From an uncultured Comamonas sp. (GTDB taxonomy: Bacteria > Pseudomonadota > Gammaproteobacteria > Burkholderiales > Burkholderiaceae_C): a stretch of DNA of 64,000 nt. Shown piece after piece: positions 18,474 to 27,475 of the stretch. The stretch is from NCBI GenBank assembly GCA_947306475.1, contig CAMZGS010000001.1:62001-126000 (forward strand), in the 5' to 3' direction. Under the pieces are notes generated by a model. The model saw only the letters and a program-made list of their open reading frames with translations. It was not told the origin of the DNA and did no database searches. The translations under genes and the position numbers were made by a program. Positions within the stretch are counted from its first letter, which is position 1. Every line of letters starts with the position of its first letter.

Positions 18474-19334
18474 ATGTTTGCCCTTATCGGTTATTTCATT
18501 GCTTTCGGTTGCGTGTTCGGCGTGTATGTCATGCACGGCGGAAACGTCAGCGTTCTGGCCAAGGCGCTGCCATTTGAAATGGCCACCATCGGTGGTGCAG
18601 CATTTGGTGCCTTCCTGGTGTCCAACCCGCCCAAGGTACTCAAGGCCACCATGGCAGCGATGGTGGCTGCCCTGAAAGGCAGCAAGTTCACCAAGGCCCG
18701 CTTCATGGATCTGCTGGCGCTGCTGTACGACTTGCTGCAAAAGGCGCGCAAGGAAGGGCTGATGTCGATCGAAATGGACGTGGAAGAGCCGCACAACTCG
18801 CCGATGTTCCAGAAGTACCCGGCCCTGCTGGCCGACCACCATCTGGTGGACTTCATGACCGATTACCTGCGCATGATGGTCTCGGGCAACCTCAACTCGC
18901 ACGAGATCGAGGCCCTCATGGAAAACGAAATCGACGCCCACCATCAGGAGGCGCACCGCCCCGTGATCGCGCTGCAACGTCTGGCCGGTGCCCTGCCGGC
19001 CTTCGGTATCGTGGCTGCGGTGCTGGGTGTGGTGAACACCATGGGCTCCGTGGGGCAGCCGCCCTCCGTGCTGGGCGGCATGATTGCTTCGGCCCTGGTG
19101 GGTACGTTCCTGGGTATCTTGCTGGCCTATGCGCTGGTGGAGCCGCTGGCCGGCCTGATCGAGCACAACGTACAGGATGCCGCCAAGGAGTTCGAGTGCA
19201 TCAAGTGCACCCTGATTGCCAGCATGCAGGGCTACAACCCGCCCACGGCCATTGAGTTTGGCCGCAAGGTGCTGTTCACGACCGAGCGCCCAGGCTTCCT
19301 GGAGCTGGAAGCCCACGTCAAAGGGAACAAGTAA
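18474..19334 (+). CDS. motA: MotA, flagellar motor stator proton channel subunit
   Basis: 286 aa from ATG at 18474 (MFALIGYFIAFGCVFGVYVMHGG). Four membrane helices: about residues 2-20, 33-50, 165-190 and 198-220 (PAFGIVAAVLGVVNTMGSVGQPPSVLGGMIASALVGTFLGILLAYALVEPL). The cytoplasmic loop between TM2 and TM3 holds the motor-interacting charged residues (HQEAHRPVIALQRLAGALPAFG). Forms the A5B2 stator with MotB. The stop abuts the motB ATG directly (TAAATG). Upstream 215 nt non-coding spacer should carry the promoter, but no convincing sigma-28 box was found. Confidence 0.97.
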   Translation: MFALIGYFIAFGCVFGVYVMHGGNVSVLAKALPFEMATIGGAAFGAFLVSNPPKVLKATMAAMVAALKGSKFTKARFMDLLALLYDLLQKARKEGLMSIEMDVEEPHNSPMFQKYPALLADHHLVDFMTDYLRMMVSGNLNSHEIEALMENEIDAHHQEAHRPVIALQRLAGALPAFGIVAAVLGVVNTMGSVGQPPSVLGGMIASALVGTFLGILLAYALVEPLAGLIEHNVQDAAKEFECIKCTLIASMQGYNPPTAIEFGRKVLFTTERPGFLELEAHVKGNK

Positions 19335-20357
19335 ATGGCGACGGCACCAGGTGCTCCCGGAGCCCCCAGTACGGGAAGCAGTACGGGTGGCAGCGAAAAG
19401 AAGCTGCAGCCCATCATCGTCAAGCGCGTCAAGAAGGGCGGGCATGGAGCGCACGGTGGTGCGTGGAAGATTGCCTATGCCGACTTCATGACGGCCATGA
19501 TGGCCTTCTTCCTGCTGATGTGGCTGCTGGGCTCCACTTCCAAGGGGGATCTGCAAGGTATTGCGGCGTACTTCAATTCGCCGTTGAAGGTGGCCATGCA
19601 GGGCGGCGACGGTGCGGGCACCAGCTCCAGCATCATCCCCGGTGGCGGCACCGATCTGGCGCGCGTGCACGGACAGGTCAAGCGCTCGGATACCGACGAC
19701 GATTCCAACCGCCGTCGCGAGATGGACCCCAAGGCCCGCCGCGCGCAGCAGGACGCCCAGCGCATCCAGGCCCTGCGAGCCAAGATCGATGCCATGATTT
19801 CCAGCAATGCCACGCTCAACGAATACCGTTCGCAGATTCGCATGGACGTGACGCCCGATGGCCTGCAGATCCAGATCGTCGATGAGCAGAATCGTCCCAT
19901 GTTCGACATTGGCAGTGCCGTCGTCAAACCCTACATGCGCGACATCCTGCGTGAAGTGGGTGCCGCCCTGGGTGGGGTGGAGAACCGCATCAGCCTGGCA
20001 GGCCACACCGATGCGGCCCCCTACGGTAGCGGCGAGCGCGGCTACAGCAACTGGGAACTGTCCACGGACCGCGCCAATGCCTCGCGCCGCGAGCTGGTGG
20101 CCGCGGGCATGCCCGACGACAAGCTGGCGCGCGTGGTGGGGCTGGCCTCCACCGACCTGCTGCTGCCCGATGCACCGCGCGCGGCGCAGAACCGGCGCAT
20201 CACGATCACCGTGCTGACCCACGAGGCCGAAGAACGCCTGCTGGGCAAATCCCGCACATCCCCGCGAGAAACCGTCTCACCAGCCGCGCTGGCGGGACAA
20301 AACCAGGACAATCCGCCATCTGTACCAGGGACCTTGGCCCCGGAGATTCCGGATTGA
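19335..20357 (+). CDS. motB: MotB, flagellar motor stator peptidoglycan-anchoring subunit
   Basis: 340 aa. The single membrane helix (about residues 44-66) contains the proton-accepting Asp50 in AYADFMTAMMAFFLLMWLLG. An OmpA-like peptidoglycan-binding domain occupies about residues 170-295, with the signature SLAGHTDAAPYGSGERGYSNWELSTDRANASRREL. The N-terminal 43 residues carry a Gly/Ser-rich and then basic segment (KRVKKGGHGAHGGAWK). C-terminal tail of about 45 residues is Pro/Thr/Ser-rich. Immediately follows motA; cheY begins 86 nt later. Confidence 0.97.
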   Translation: MATAPGAPGAPSTGSSTGGSEKKLQPIIVKRVKKGGHGAHGGAWKIAYADFMTAMMAFFLLMWLLGSTSKGDLQGIAAYFNSPLKVAMQGGDGAGTSSSIIPGGGTDLARVHGQVKRSDTDDDSNRRREMDPKARRAQQDAQRIQALRAKIDAMISSNATLNEYRSQIRMDVTPDGLQIQIVDEQNRPMFDIGSAVVKPYMRDILREVGAALGGVENRISLAGHTDAAPYGSGERGYSNWELSTDRANASRRELVAAGMPDDKLARVVGLASTDLLLPDAPRAAQNRRITITVLTHEAEERLLGKSRTSPRETVSPAALAGQNQDNPPSVPGTLAPEIPD

Positions 20358-20443
20358 CAGGCGGCAGGCTGGTATGCAGCCTTGCCAAGTAATCTGTATC
20401 ACTTTGCATTACCGTGCATAACTTTTGACCGAAAGGGTCCATC

Positions 20444-20836
20444 GTGGCGAACAATGCCCTTCGTTTTTTGATCGTTGACGACTTCTCTACCATGCGCCGC
20501 ATCGTGCGCAACCTGCTCAAGGAGAGCGGTTTCACTGAGGCCGATGAAGCCGAAGATGGCGTAGTGGCACTGCAAAAGCTGCGTAGCAGCAAGTTCGACT
20601 TCGTCGTGACCGACATCAACATGCCGAACATGAACGGCTTTCAGCTGCTCTCAGAGGTCAAATCCGACGAAAAGCTCAAGCACCTGCCGGTGCTGATGGT
20701 CACGGCCGAGGCACGCAAGGAGGACATCGTCGCAGCCGCGCAGGGCGGAGCGGCCGGTTACATCGTCAAACCCTTCACCAAGGCGACTCTGGAAGAAAAG
20801 GTCAACCTTATCCTGAAGAAACAGGGCCTGGCGTAA
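20444..20836 (+). CDS. cheY: CheY, chemotaxis response regulator
   Basis: 130 aa single receiver domain, GTG start with a GAAAGGGTCC ribosome site. All five signature residues sit at the enteric CheY numbers: acidic pocket D12/D13, phospho-acceptor D57 ([12 protein letters not shown]), T87 (LMVTAEA) and K109 (YIVKPF). Phospho-CheY binds FliM and reverses the motor. It pairs with CheZ 15 nt downstream, so phosphatase and substrate are co-expressed; the cheA/cheW/receptor genes are not in this window. Confidence 0.98.
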   Translation: MANNALRFLIVDDFSTMRRIVRNLLKESGFTEADEAEDGVVALQKLRSSKFDFVVTDINMPNMNGFQLLSEVKSDEKLKHLPVLMVTAEARKEDIVAAAQGGAAGYIVKPFTKATLEEKVNLILKKQGLA

Positions 20837-20851
20837 CGCCTTGCAAGAGCC

Positions 20852-21607
20852 ATGGTTGAAGAGCCACACAATCCCCCCGCGGAGGCGCCGCACCCTGGTT
20901 ACGACCAGGGCGGCGTGCACAACAAGCTGGGGCAGTTGACGCGTCAGTTGCATGATGCTCTGCGTGAGCTGGGCTACGCACAGCGTCTGCGCAGCTCTGC
21001 CGACCAATTGCCCGATGCGCAAAACCGACTGTCCTACATCGCCCGCCTGACGGGAGAGGCGGCCGAGAAGGTGCTGACACTGGTGGACGCTGCCAAGGCG
21101 CGGCAGACCACCATCGTCGAGCAGACCAAGCGCATGCGCCAGGCCATGATTGCCGATCCGGTGGCCGCTGTGGCCAAGGGGCACATCATGAATTACCTGG
21201 AGGAGATGGAGCGCTCCACCGAAATCGTGGACCAGCAGCTCACCGACATCATGATGGCCCAGGATTTTCACGATCTGACCGGGCAGGTGATTGCCAAGGT
21301 GGTGAACCTGGCCGCCAACCTGGAAGGCCAGCTGGTCGAGCTGTTGCTGCAGACGGCGCCACCGGGTGCAGCGGCGGCAACTGCTCCTGCTCCTGCAACC
21401 GCCACTGCAAGCGATCTGGATGCCGGCAGCGTCGAGGACGCCTGGGCGGCTGCCCTGGCCGAGGGGCAGGGGGCCGCTGGCGCGGAGGCAAGCTCTGGAG
21501 CGCCGCACCCTGAATTGCATGGTCCGGTGGTGGATCCGGAATCCACGCCGAATGTCGTCACCTCGCAGTCCGAGGTGGACGATCTGCTGGCCAGCCTCGG
21601 GTTCTGA
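20852..21607 (+). CDS. cheZ: CheZ, CheY-P phosphatase
   Basis: 251 aa. A long helical hairpin contains the catalytic segment MMAQDFHDLTGQ; D141 and Q145 correspond to the enteric Asp143/Gln147 that stimulate CheY-P hydrolysis. An Ala/Pro-rich flexible linker (about residues 168-225) leads to the C-terminal CheY-binding helix QSEVDDLLASLGF. It is co-transcribed with cheY. A repeat copy and a T-rich stretch follow the stop. Confidence 0.95.
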   Translation: MVEEPHNPPAEAPHPGYDQGGVHNKLGQLTRQLHDALRELGYAQRLRSSADQLPDAQNRLSYIARLTGEAAEKVLTLVDAAKARQTTIVEQTKRMRQAMIADPVAAVAKGHIMNYLEEMERSTEIVDQQLTDIMMAQDFHDLTGQVIAKVVNLAANLEGQLVELLLQTAPPGAAAATAPAPATATASDLDAGSVEDAWAAALAEGQGAAGAEASSGAPHPELHGPVVDPESTPNVVTSQSEVDDLLASLGF

Positions 21608-21610
21608 TTT

Positions 21611-21672
21611 TGGATAAAAACTGGCGCAAACCCTTGCTGGGCAAGCGCTTGCAGCTTCTTTTTTTGATGTTT
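21611..21672. repeat. Comamonad-type intergenic palindrome, copy 4 (half element)
   Basis: Right arm GCAAGCGCTTGCAGCTT downstream of cheZ, followed by TTCTTTTTTTG, with only a weak left arm (TGGCGCAAACCCTTGC). The 12-bp palindrome GCAAGCGCTTGC plus T-run could act as a terminator for motA-motB-cheY-cheZ. Confidence 0.5.
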
Positions 21673-21824
21673 TCTTGACGGCTGGCAGCGCAGCGCCTAT
21701 CCCCTTGCAGGGTGGCGTGGTGCGTACCGGCTGCTGGATAAGCTGGCGCTAAACGCCGCTTATTGCCGCTTTGCCTTTGGGCCAGATCCGCACAATGGCA
21801 TGAGACCTTACCTCTCATGCCGCC

Positions 21825-22982
21825 ATGGAATCGAGCCAAGATAAATCCCTACCAGCAACCGCCAGGAAGCTGCAAAAGACCCGCGAGAACGGCCAAACGT
21901 CGCGCTCGCGGGATTTGTCGCATCTGGCGGTTTTGGGTATGGGCTGCGCCATGGTGCTGGCCGGTGGCCCCACGCTGCTGCAGCACATGCGCATCGAGGT
22001 GGGGCGTCAGTTCACCTTCGATGGCGCCACCGTGCTGGCGCCGCAGCTCATGCTGGAGCGCTTTGGCAGCATGATCAGCCTGGGTCTGACGGGCGTACTG
22101 GTATTTGCCCTGTGCATCAACATCGCTTCCGTACTGCTCAGCCTGATGTCGGGCGGCTGGATCTTCAGCTGGAAGCCCATCTTTCCCAAGTTCAGCAAGC
22201 TCAATCCTTTGGCTGGCCTGGGCAACCTGTTTTCCAAGCAGCAGCTCATCACCGCCCTGAAGAACGTTGCCCTGACGCTGCTGCTGGGGCTGGTGGCGTG
22301 GCTGCACATTCGCGATGGCATCACCCATGTGGCGCGTCTGCCGCACCAGGGCAGCTCCATGGCACTGGCCATGGTGGGCGACTGGATCCTGACGGGCATT
22401 GCCATGCTGATGCTGGTGGTGTTTGCCATGGCGCTGATCGATGTGCCGCTGCAGCGCTTCCTGTTCCTGCAGCGCCTGAAGATGAGCCACCAGGAAGTCA
22501 AGCAGGAGCACAAGGAGTCCGAGGGCAGCCCCGAGGTCAAGGGCAAGATCCGCCAGAAGCAGCGCGAGATCGCCCACCGTGCTTCGATCAGCCGCGTGCC
22601 GGCGGCCGACTTTGTCGTCACCAACCCCACGCACTATGCCGTGGCCCTGCGCTACGACGAACACACCATGGCTGCGCCCCAGGTGGTGGCCATGGGTGCC
22701 GATCTGATCGCCCTGAAGATCCGCGAAGTGGCCAGGGCACACCAGGTGCCGGTGCTGGAAGCGCCCATGCTGGCGCGTGCCCTGTACGCCCATGCCGAGC
22801 TGGATCAGGCCATTCCCGCCCAGTTGTACACCGCCGTGGCCCAGGTGCTGGCTTACGTGTATCGCCTCAAGGCCAGCCTGCGCGGCCAGGCACCGGATCC
22901 GGGTGAGCTGGTGCAGCCCAGCGTGCCGCCGGAGCTGGATCCGCACAGCAAACGCCGTGCGCCCACCAGCGCGCAGCAGTAA
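21825..22982 (+). CDS. flhB: FlhB, flagellar type III export gate/switch protein
   Basis: 385 aa inner-membrane protein. Four hydrophobic segments occupy residues about 30-210; a basic, charged cytoplasmic linker follows (MSHQEVKQEHKESEGSPEVKGK). The autocleavage motif N-P-T-H is at about residues 267-270 in FVVTNPTHYAVALRY; cleavage between Asn and Pro switches export from hook to filament substrates. The start at ATG 21825 (MESSQDKSLPATARK) gives the family N-terminus. It is followed 49 nt later by flhA. The 217 nt spacer upstream contains repeat copy 4 but no evident sigma-54 or sigma-28 box. Confidence 0.97.
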   Translation: MESSQDKSLPATARKLQKTRENGQTSRSRDLSHLAVLGMGCAMVLAGGPTLLQHMRIEVGRQFTFDGATVLAPQLMLERFGSMISLGLTGVLVFALCINIASVLLSLMSGGWIFSWKPIFPKFSKLNPLAGLGNLFSKQQLITALKNVALTLLLGLVAWLHIRDGITHVARLPHQGSSMALAMVGDWILTGIAMLMLVVFAMALIDVPLQRFLFLQRLKMSHQEVKQEHKESEGSPEVKGKIRQKQREIAHRASISRVPAADFVVTNPTHYAVALRYDEHTMAAPQVVAMGADLIALKIREVARAHQVPVLEAPMLARALYAHAELDQAIPAQLYTAVAQVLAYVYRLKASLRGQAPDPGELVQPSVPPELDPHSKRRAPTSAQQ

Positions 22983-23031
22983 GCAGTAATAAGTCCAAGA
23001 GATTCAAGCAGTTCAAGAAGGTTGTCGTGCC

Positions 23032-25137
23032 ATGAGTACCGCAAGTTTGAAAAACCTCCAGCAATGGGCTGACCAACGTGGTCTGGCCCTGCAAGGCCTG
23101 GCTGCGCCGGTGTTGGTGATGGCCATCCTGGCCCTGATGGTGCTGCCCATTCCGCCGTGGATGCTCGATACCTTCTTCACCCTGAACATCGCCGTGGCGC
23201 TGATGGTGATGATGGTGGCGGCCTACATGATCAAGCCGCTGGACTTTGCGGCCTTTCCTTCGGTGCTGCTGCTCACCACCCTGATGCGCCTGTCGCTGAA
23301 CGTGGCCTCCACCCGTGTGGTGCTGCTGGAAGGTCATTCCGGTCCGGGTGCCGCCGGTGCGGTGATTGAGGCTTTCGGCCACTTCCTGATCGGCGGCAAC
23401 TTTGCCGTGGGTCTGATCGTGTTTGCCATTCTGGTGGTGATCAACTTTGTGGTGATCACCAAGGGTGCCGAGCGTATCGCCGAAGTGTCGGCACGCTTCA
23501 CCCTGGATGCCATGCCCGGCAAGCAGATGGCCGTGGACGCCGACCTGAACGCCGGTCTGATCGATGAGGCCGAAGCCAAGCGCCGCCGCCTGGAAGTGCA
23601 GGAGGAAGCCAACTTCTTTGGCTCCATGGACGGTGCCAGCAAGTTCGTGCGCGGTGACGCCATCGCCGGCATTCTGATTCTGATCATCAACATCGTCGGC
23701 GGCTTTGCCATCGGCATGGCCCAGCACGGCCTGTCTGCCAGTGAGGCAGCCAACAGCTACATCCTGCTGGCGGTGGGTGACGCGCTGGTGGCACAGATTC
23801 CCGGCCTGCTCATCTCCGTGGCCGCTGCCATGGTGATTTCGCGTGTGGGCAAGGACAACGACACGGGCAAGCAGATCGCCACCCAGGTGTTCATGTCGCC
23901 GCGCGCACTGGGCATCACATCGGGCATCCTGCTGCTGCTGGGGATCATTCCCGGCATGCCGCACACCGTGTTCCTCCTCATGGGCGTGGCCTTTGGCTAT
24001 GGTGCCTGGCTGGCCTGGAATGCCCAAAACAAGCCCAAGGCAGCGGCAGAAGAAGCGGCTCAAGCACAGCAGCAGGCCCTGGCAGCACCCCAGCAGGACA
24101 CCGAAGCCACCTGGGACGACCTGCAGCCCGTGGACCTGCTGGGTCTGGAGCTGGGCTACCGCCTGATCGCGCTGGTGGACAAGAAGCGCCAGGGTGACCT
24201 GCTCACGCGCATCAAGGGCGTGCGCCGCAAGTTTGCGCAGGAAGTGGGCTTTTTGCCCCCCGCCGTGCACGTGCGCGACAACCTCGAACTCAAGCCCAGC
24301 GCCTACCGCATCACCTTGCGTGGCGTGATGGTGGGCGAAGGCGAAGCCTTCCCCGGCATGTACCTGGCCATCAATCCCGGTGGCATCACCACGCCGCTGA
24401 TCGGCACCCCCACCACCGACCCCGCCTTTGGCCTGCCTGCGCACTGGATCGATGAGCGCCAGAAGGAAGCGGCACAAATGGCCGGTTTTACGGTCGTTGA
24501 TTCGGAAACCGTGATGGCGACACATTTGTCACACTTGATGCAAATGCATGCAGCCAAGTTGCTCAGTCGTAACGAAGTGCAACAGCTGGTGGAGCATGTG
24601 GCCAAGTCCGCCCCGAAACTGATTGAAGAAGTGATCCCCAAGATGGTTTCCATCACCGTGTTCCAGAAGGTGCTGCAGTTGCTGCTGGAAGACGCTGTGC
24701 ATATCCGCGACATCCGCACCATCATCGAAACCCTGGCCGAGCACGCTGCGCATACGCAGGACCCGGTCGAGCTGGCACGGCGTGTGCGTATCGCGCTGGC
24801 TCCGGCCATCGTGCAGCAGATCTATGGTCCGACGCGCGAGCTCAACGTCATCGCCATCGAACCCGGCCTGGAGCGTCTGCTGGTGCAGGCCCTCACCAAT
24901 GCCAACGGCCCTTCGCTGGACCCTGGCGTGGCCGACGTGCTCACACAGCGTGCCGCCGAAGTGGCCAACAAGCAGGAAGAGCTGGGCATGCCCGCCTGCC
25001 TGCTGGTGCCCGACCAAATCCGTAACGCCATCGCCCGCCTGGTGCGCCGCGTGGCGCCGCGCCTGCAAGTGCTGGCGCACAGTGAAATTCCCGAGACGCA
25101 TACCATCCGCATCGGCCCGATCCTTAAAGGTGCATAA
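23032..25137 (+). CDS. flhA: FlhA, flagellar export gate protein
   Basis: 701 aa, standard length. Eight membrane helices lie in residues about 20-330, with the FHIPEP-type cytoplasmic loop between (ITKGAERIAEVSARFTLDAMPGKQMAVDADLNAG), the conserved basic/acidic residues that couple export to the proton motive force. The C-terminal cytoplasmic ring domain (about 350-690) binds chaperone-substrate complexes; EEVIPKMVSITVFQKVLQLLLEDAVHIRDIRTIIETLAEHA is the typical block. Only 2 nt separate its stop from flhF. Confidence 0.98.
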   Translation: MSTASLKNLQQWADQRGLALQGLAAPVLVMAILALMVLPIPPWMLDTFFTLNIAVALMVMMVAAYMIKPLDFAAFPSVLLLTTLMRLSLNVASTRVVLLEGHSGPGAAGAVIEAFGHFLIGGNFAVGLIVFAILVVINFVVITKGAERIAEVSARFTLDAMPGKQMAVDADLNAGLIDEAEAKRRRLEVQEEANFFGSMDGASKFVRGDAIAGILILIINIVGGFAIGMAQHGLSASEAANSYILLAVGDALVAQIPGLLISVAAAMVISRVGKDNDTGKQIATQVFMSPRALGITSGILLLLGIIPGMPHTVFLLMGVAFGYGAWLAWNAQNKPKAAAEEAAQAQQQALAAPQQDTEATWDDLQPVDLLGLELGYRLIALVDKKRQGDLLTRIKGVRRKFAQEVGFLPPAVHVRDNLELKPSAYRITLRGVMVGEGEAFPGMYLAINPGGITTPLIGTPTTDPAFGLPAHWIDERQKEAAQMAGFTVVDSETVMATHLSHLMQMHAAKLLSRNEVQQLVEHVAKSAPKLIEEVIPKMVSITVFQKVLQLLLEDAVHIRDIRTIIETLAEHAAHTQDPVELARRVRIALAPAIVQQIYGPTRELNVIAIEPGLERLLVQALTNANGPSLDPGVADVLTQRAAEVANKQEELGMPACLLVPDQIRNAIARLVRRVAPRLQVLAHSEIPETHTIRIGPILKGA

Positions 25138-25139
25138 CT

Positions 25140-26693
25140 ATGAACATCCAACGCTTTATTGCTCCCACCTCGCGTGAAGCTTTAGCCAAGGCGCGGTCTG
25201 TCTTTGGTGAAGGCACTTTGATCCTGTCCAACCGCCCCACCGCTCAGGGTGTGGAGGTGATGGCCACGGCGGAAGAGAGCTTGCAGCGTCTGGATGCCGG
25301 TCAAAAGACCAGCCCCAGCCTGCGTGCCGCCATTCAGGCGCGTGAAGCAGAAGAAACCCGTCCACTGCGTTCCATGCCCGAGCCACCCAAGGCCCCCAGC
25401 AGGCCGGTGCGTTCTGCGCAGTCCGCAGCGATGCGCACCGAACCCGTGCTGCAGGCCAACCCGCGTCAAAGCGTGGAGCAGGACACCGAGCAGCTGGCGA
25501 TGAGCACCCTGTCCTTCCAGGACTATGTGCGCGAGCGCATGCTGCGCCGCCGCAGCGAGAGCCTGCAGGAGCACATCCCGGATGAACAACTGCCCACCTT
25601 TGCGCGCAAGGCTCGTGCAGAGAGTGCGGCCGCCAGCGCTGCAGCCGGCCAGAGCATGCCCGCGCCCGTGCGCCACAATCCCCTGCGTGGGCTGGGGAGT
25701 GAAGCACCTGCCAGCAGCGCCAAGGTTGCAACTGCCCAGATGCCTGCGCTGAGCGCGGGTGTGATGGGTGAGCTGCAGTCCGTGAAGGCACTGATCGAAG
25801 AGCGCTTCAACACCCTTGCCTGGTTGGGCAAGACGCGCCAGAACCCGCTGCAGTCGAACCTGATCCTGAAGCTGATCCGCGCTGGCTACTCCCCCGCGCT
25901 GGCCCGTCTGCTGATCGAGCGCATGCCCGAAGGCCAGGGCCCCGCAGAAAGTCTGCGCTGGCTGATGCAGGTGCTGGAGCGCAACCTGCGTACCGATGCA
26001 GCAGCTTCACCCATTTACGACGTGGGCGGCGTCTTTGCGCTGATCGGCTCCACCGGCGTCGGCAAAACCACCACCGCCGCCAAGCTGGCCGCCCTGTGCG
26101 CCCAGCGGCATGGACCGCAAAGCGTGGGCCTGATCACGCTGGACACCTACCGTGTTGGCGGTCATGAGCAGCTGCGTGCCTATGGTCGCATGCTCGGTGT
26201 TGTGGCCCATCTGGCGCATGACAAGGCTGCCCTGCAGGATCTGCTGGGTCTGCTGTCGGGCAAGAAGATGGTCATCATCGACACCACCGGCGTGGCACCG
26301 CGCGATCCGCGCAAGGACGACATCCTGCAAGCGCTGGATCTGCCCGGTGTGCAACGTCTGCTGGTGGCCAGCGCCGGCTGCCACGGCGACACCCTGGACG
26401 AATCCCTGGCTGCGTTCAAGCAGGACAACTGCCGCCAGGCCATCCTCTCCAAGGTGGACGAGGCCGTGAAGATCGGCCCCGCACTGGATGCGCTCATTCG
26501 CCACCAGATGGTGCTGCGCGGCATCACCAACGGCCAACGCGTGCCCGAGGATTTCGAGCGTGCTGTGGCCAGCGAGCTGGTGGCCAGCTCCATGCGTGCG
26601 CACAGCAAGTCGCCGTTCGATCCATCGGAGCTGGATCTGGACTTCTTCTACGCCGATTCCCCCATCGGTGGTTACGGAGGCATGCATGCTTGA
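25140..26693 (+). CDS. flhF: FlhF, SRP-like GTPase for polar flagellum placement
   Basis: 517 aa. N-terminal basic/natively disordered B domain (residues 1-190), a helical N domain, then the SRP-type G domain from about residue 290: P-loop GSTGVGKTTTAAKLAALCA (about 302-320), the ITLDTYRVGGHEQL motif II, and VIIDTTGVAPRD for motif III (DTxG). FlhF recruits the first MS-ring components to the pole. It begins 2 nt after flhA and overlaps the next gene by 8 nt, the classic flhA-flhF-flhG-fliA order. Its usual partner FlhG is aberrant here (next entry). Confidence 0.95.
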   Translation: MNIQRFIAPTSREALAKARSVFGEGTLILSNRPTAQGVEVMATAEESLQRLDAGQKTSPSLRAAIQAREAEETRPLRSMPEPPKAPSRPVRSAQSAAMRTEPVLQANPRQSVEQDTEQLAMSTLSFQDYVRERMLRRRSESLQEHIPDEQLPTFARKARAESAAASAAAGQSMPAPVRHNPLRGLGSEAPASSAKVATAQMPALSAGVMGELQSVKALIEERFNTLAWLGKTRQNPLQSNLILKLIRAGYSPALARLLIERMPEGQGPAESLRWLMQVLERNLRTDAAASPIYDVGGVFALIGSTGVGKTTTAAKLAALCAQRHGPQSVGLITLDTYRVGGHEQLRAYGRMLGVVAHLAHDKAALQDLLGLLSGKKMVIIDTTGVAPRDPRKDDILQALDLPGVQRLLVASAGCHGDTLDESLAAFKQDNCRQAILSKVDEAVKIGPALDALIRHQMVLRGITNGQRVPEDFERAVASELVASSMRAHSKSPFDPSELDLDFFYADSPIGGYGGMHA

Positions 26694-27471
26694 TCCCAAC
26701 TGGTGGAACCAAGGCAGCGGCCTGGCTTGGCATACCAGCGGGCATGAGCTGCGCGTCCTGAGCGTCATCCCTTCCGGGGAAGTGGCCGACCACCATGCCC
26801 TGCTGCAGGCCTGCGTGTATTTGCAGCAGCAGGGCTATCCCGTCGTGGTGCTGGACGGCACGGAACGCGAAACGCCCGAATCCCCCGGCCTGCAGGACCT
26901 GATGCAGCATGGCCTGGGGCGCTCCACCCTGCCCGTGGACATGCGCCAGCCGCAAATCATTGCCAGCCTGCCCGCAGCATGCGGCATGGTGCAACTGGCC
27001 CATCTGGCCAGGGTACAAGGGCAGATGCCGCTATCCTTGTTGCAGCATCATGTGGGCCATCACGCCCTGGCGGTACTAGTGGCGCCGGCGCCTTTGCTCA
27101 GCCCCCTGCTGGCAGGTTGTCAGCAGCCTCCCCTGCTGATGGTGCCTTCGCAGCGCAGCAGTGTGCTCAGCTGTTATCGCGCACTCAAACAGGTGTTCAT
27201 GGACACTGGTCTCATGCCACGGCTGCTGGCGTTGCGCCCTGAGTTCATGGGGCTGGACCCCTTGCTCAAATCGGTGGCCAGGTGCAGCCTGCACCACCTG
27301 CACACAGAGCCCCTGGCGCAGCAAATCGACCCGGACAACCCCCGGCAGCTGCAGCGCTGGTCGCTACAATGCCTGGAGCACGCCGAGGTGGTGCAGGCCG
27401 ACCATGCACCCGAGCAATCGACAGCCCTCACCCACCACAGCCCAACCACTCCCATCGCGTGGAATCACTGA
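26686..27471 (+). CDS. flhG: FlhG/FleN-position protein lacking the ATPase P-loop
   Basis: 261 aa, ATG at 26686 overlapping the flhF stop by 8 nt. Between flhF and fliA one expects FlhG (FleN/YlxH), a MinD-type ATPase that limits flagellar number. The N-terminal strand-turn-helix layout is recognisable (ELRVLSVIPSGEVADHHALLQACVYLQQQGYPVVVLDGTE), but where MinD/FlhG carry K-G-G-x-G-K-T the sequence is IPSGEVADHH (residues about 28-37). No deviant Walker A lysines and no DTxxG box are seen. The C-terminal part (YRALKQVFMDTGLMPRLLALRPEF) is otherwise unremarkable. Either a non-ATPase descendant of FlhG or an unrelated replacement; the neighbourhood supports the former. Confidence 0.7.
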   Translation: MLDPNWWNQGSGLAWHTSGHELRVLSVIPSGEVADHHALLQACVYLQQQGYPVVVLDGTERETPESPGLQDLMQHGLGRSTLPVDMRQPQIIASLPAACGMVQLAHLARVQGQMPLSLLQHHVGHHALAVLVAPAPLLSPLLAGCQQPPLLMVPSQRSSVLSCYRALKQVFMDTGLMPRLLALRPEFMGLDPLLKSVARCSLHHLHTEPLAQQIDPDNPRQLQRWSLQCLEHAEVVQADHAPEQSTALTHHSPTTPIAWNH

Positions 27472-27475
27472 GTTG

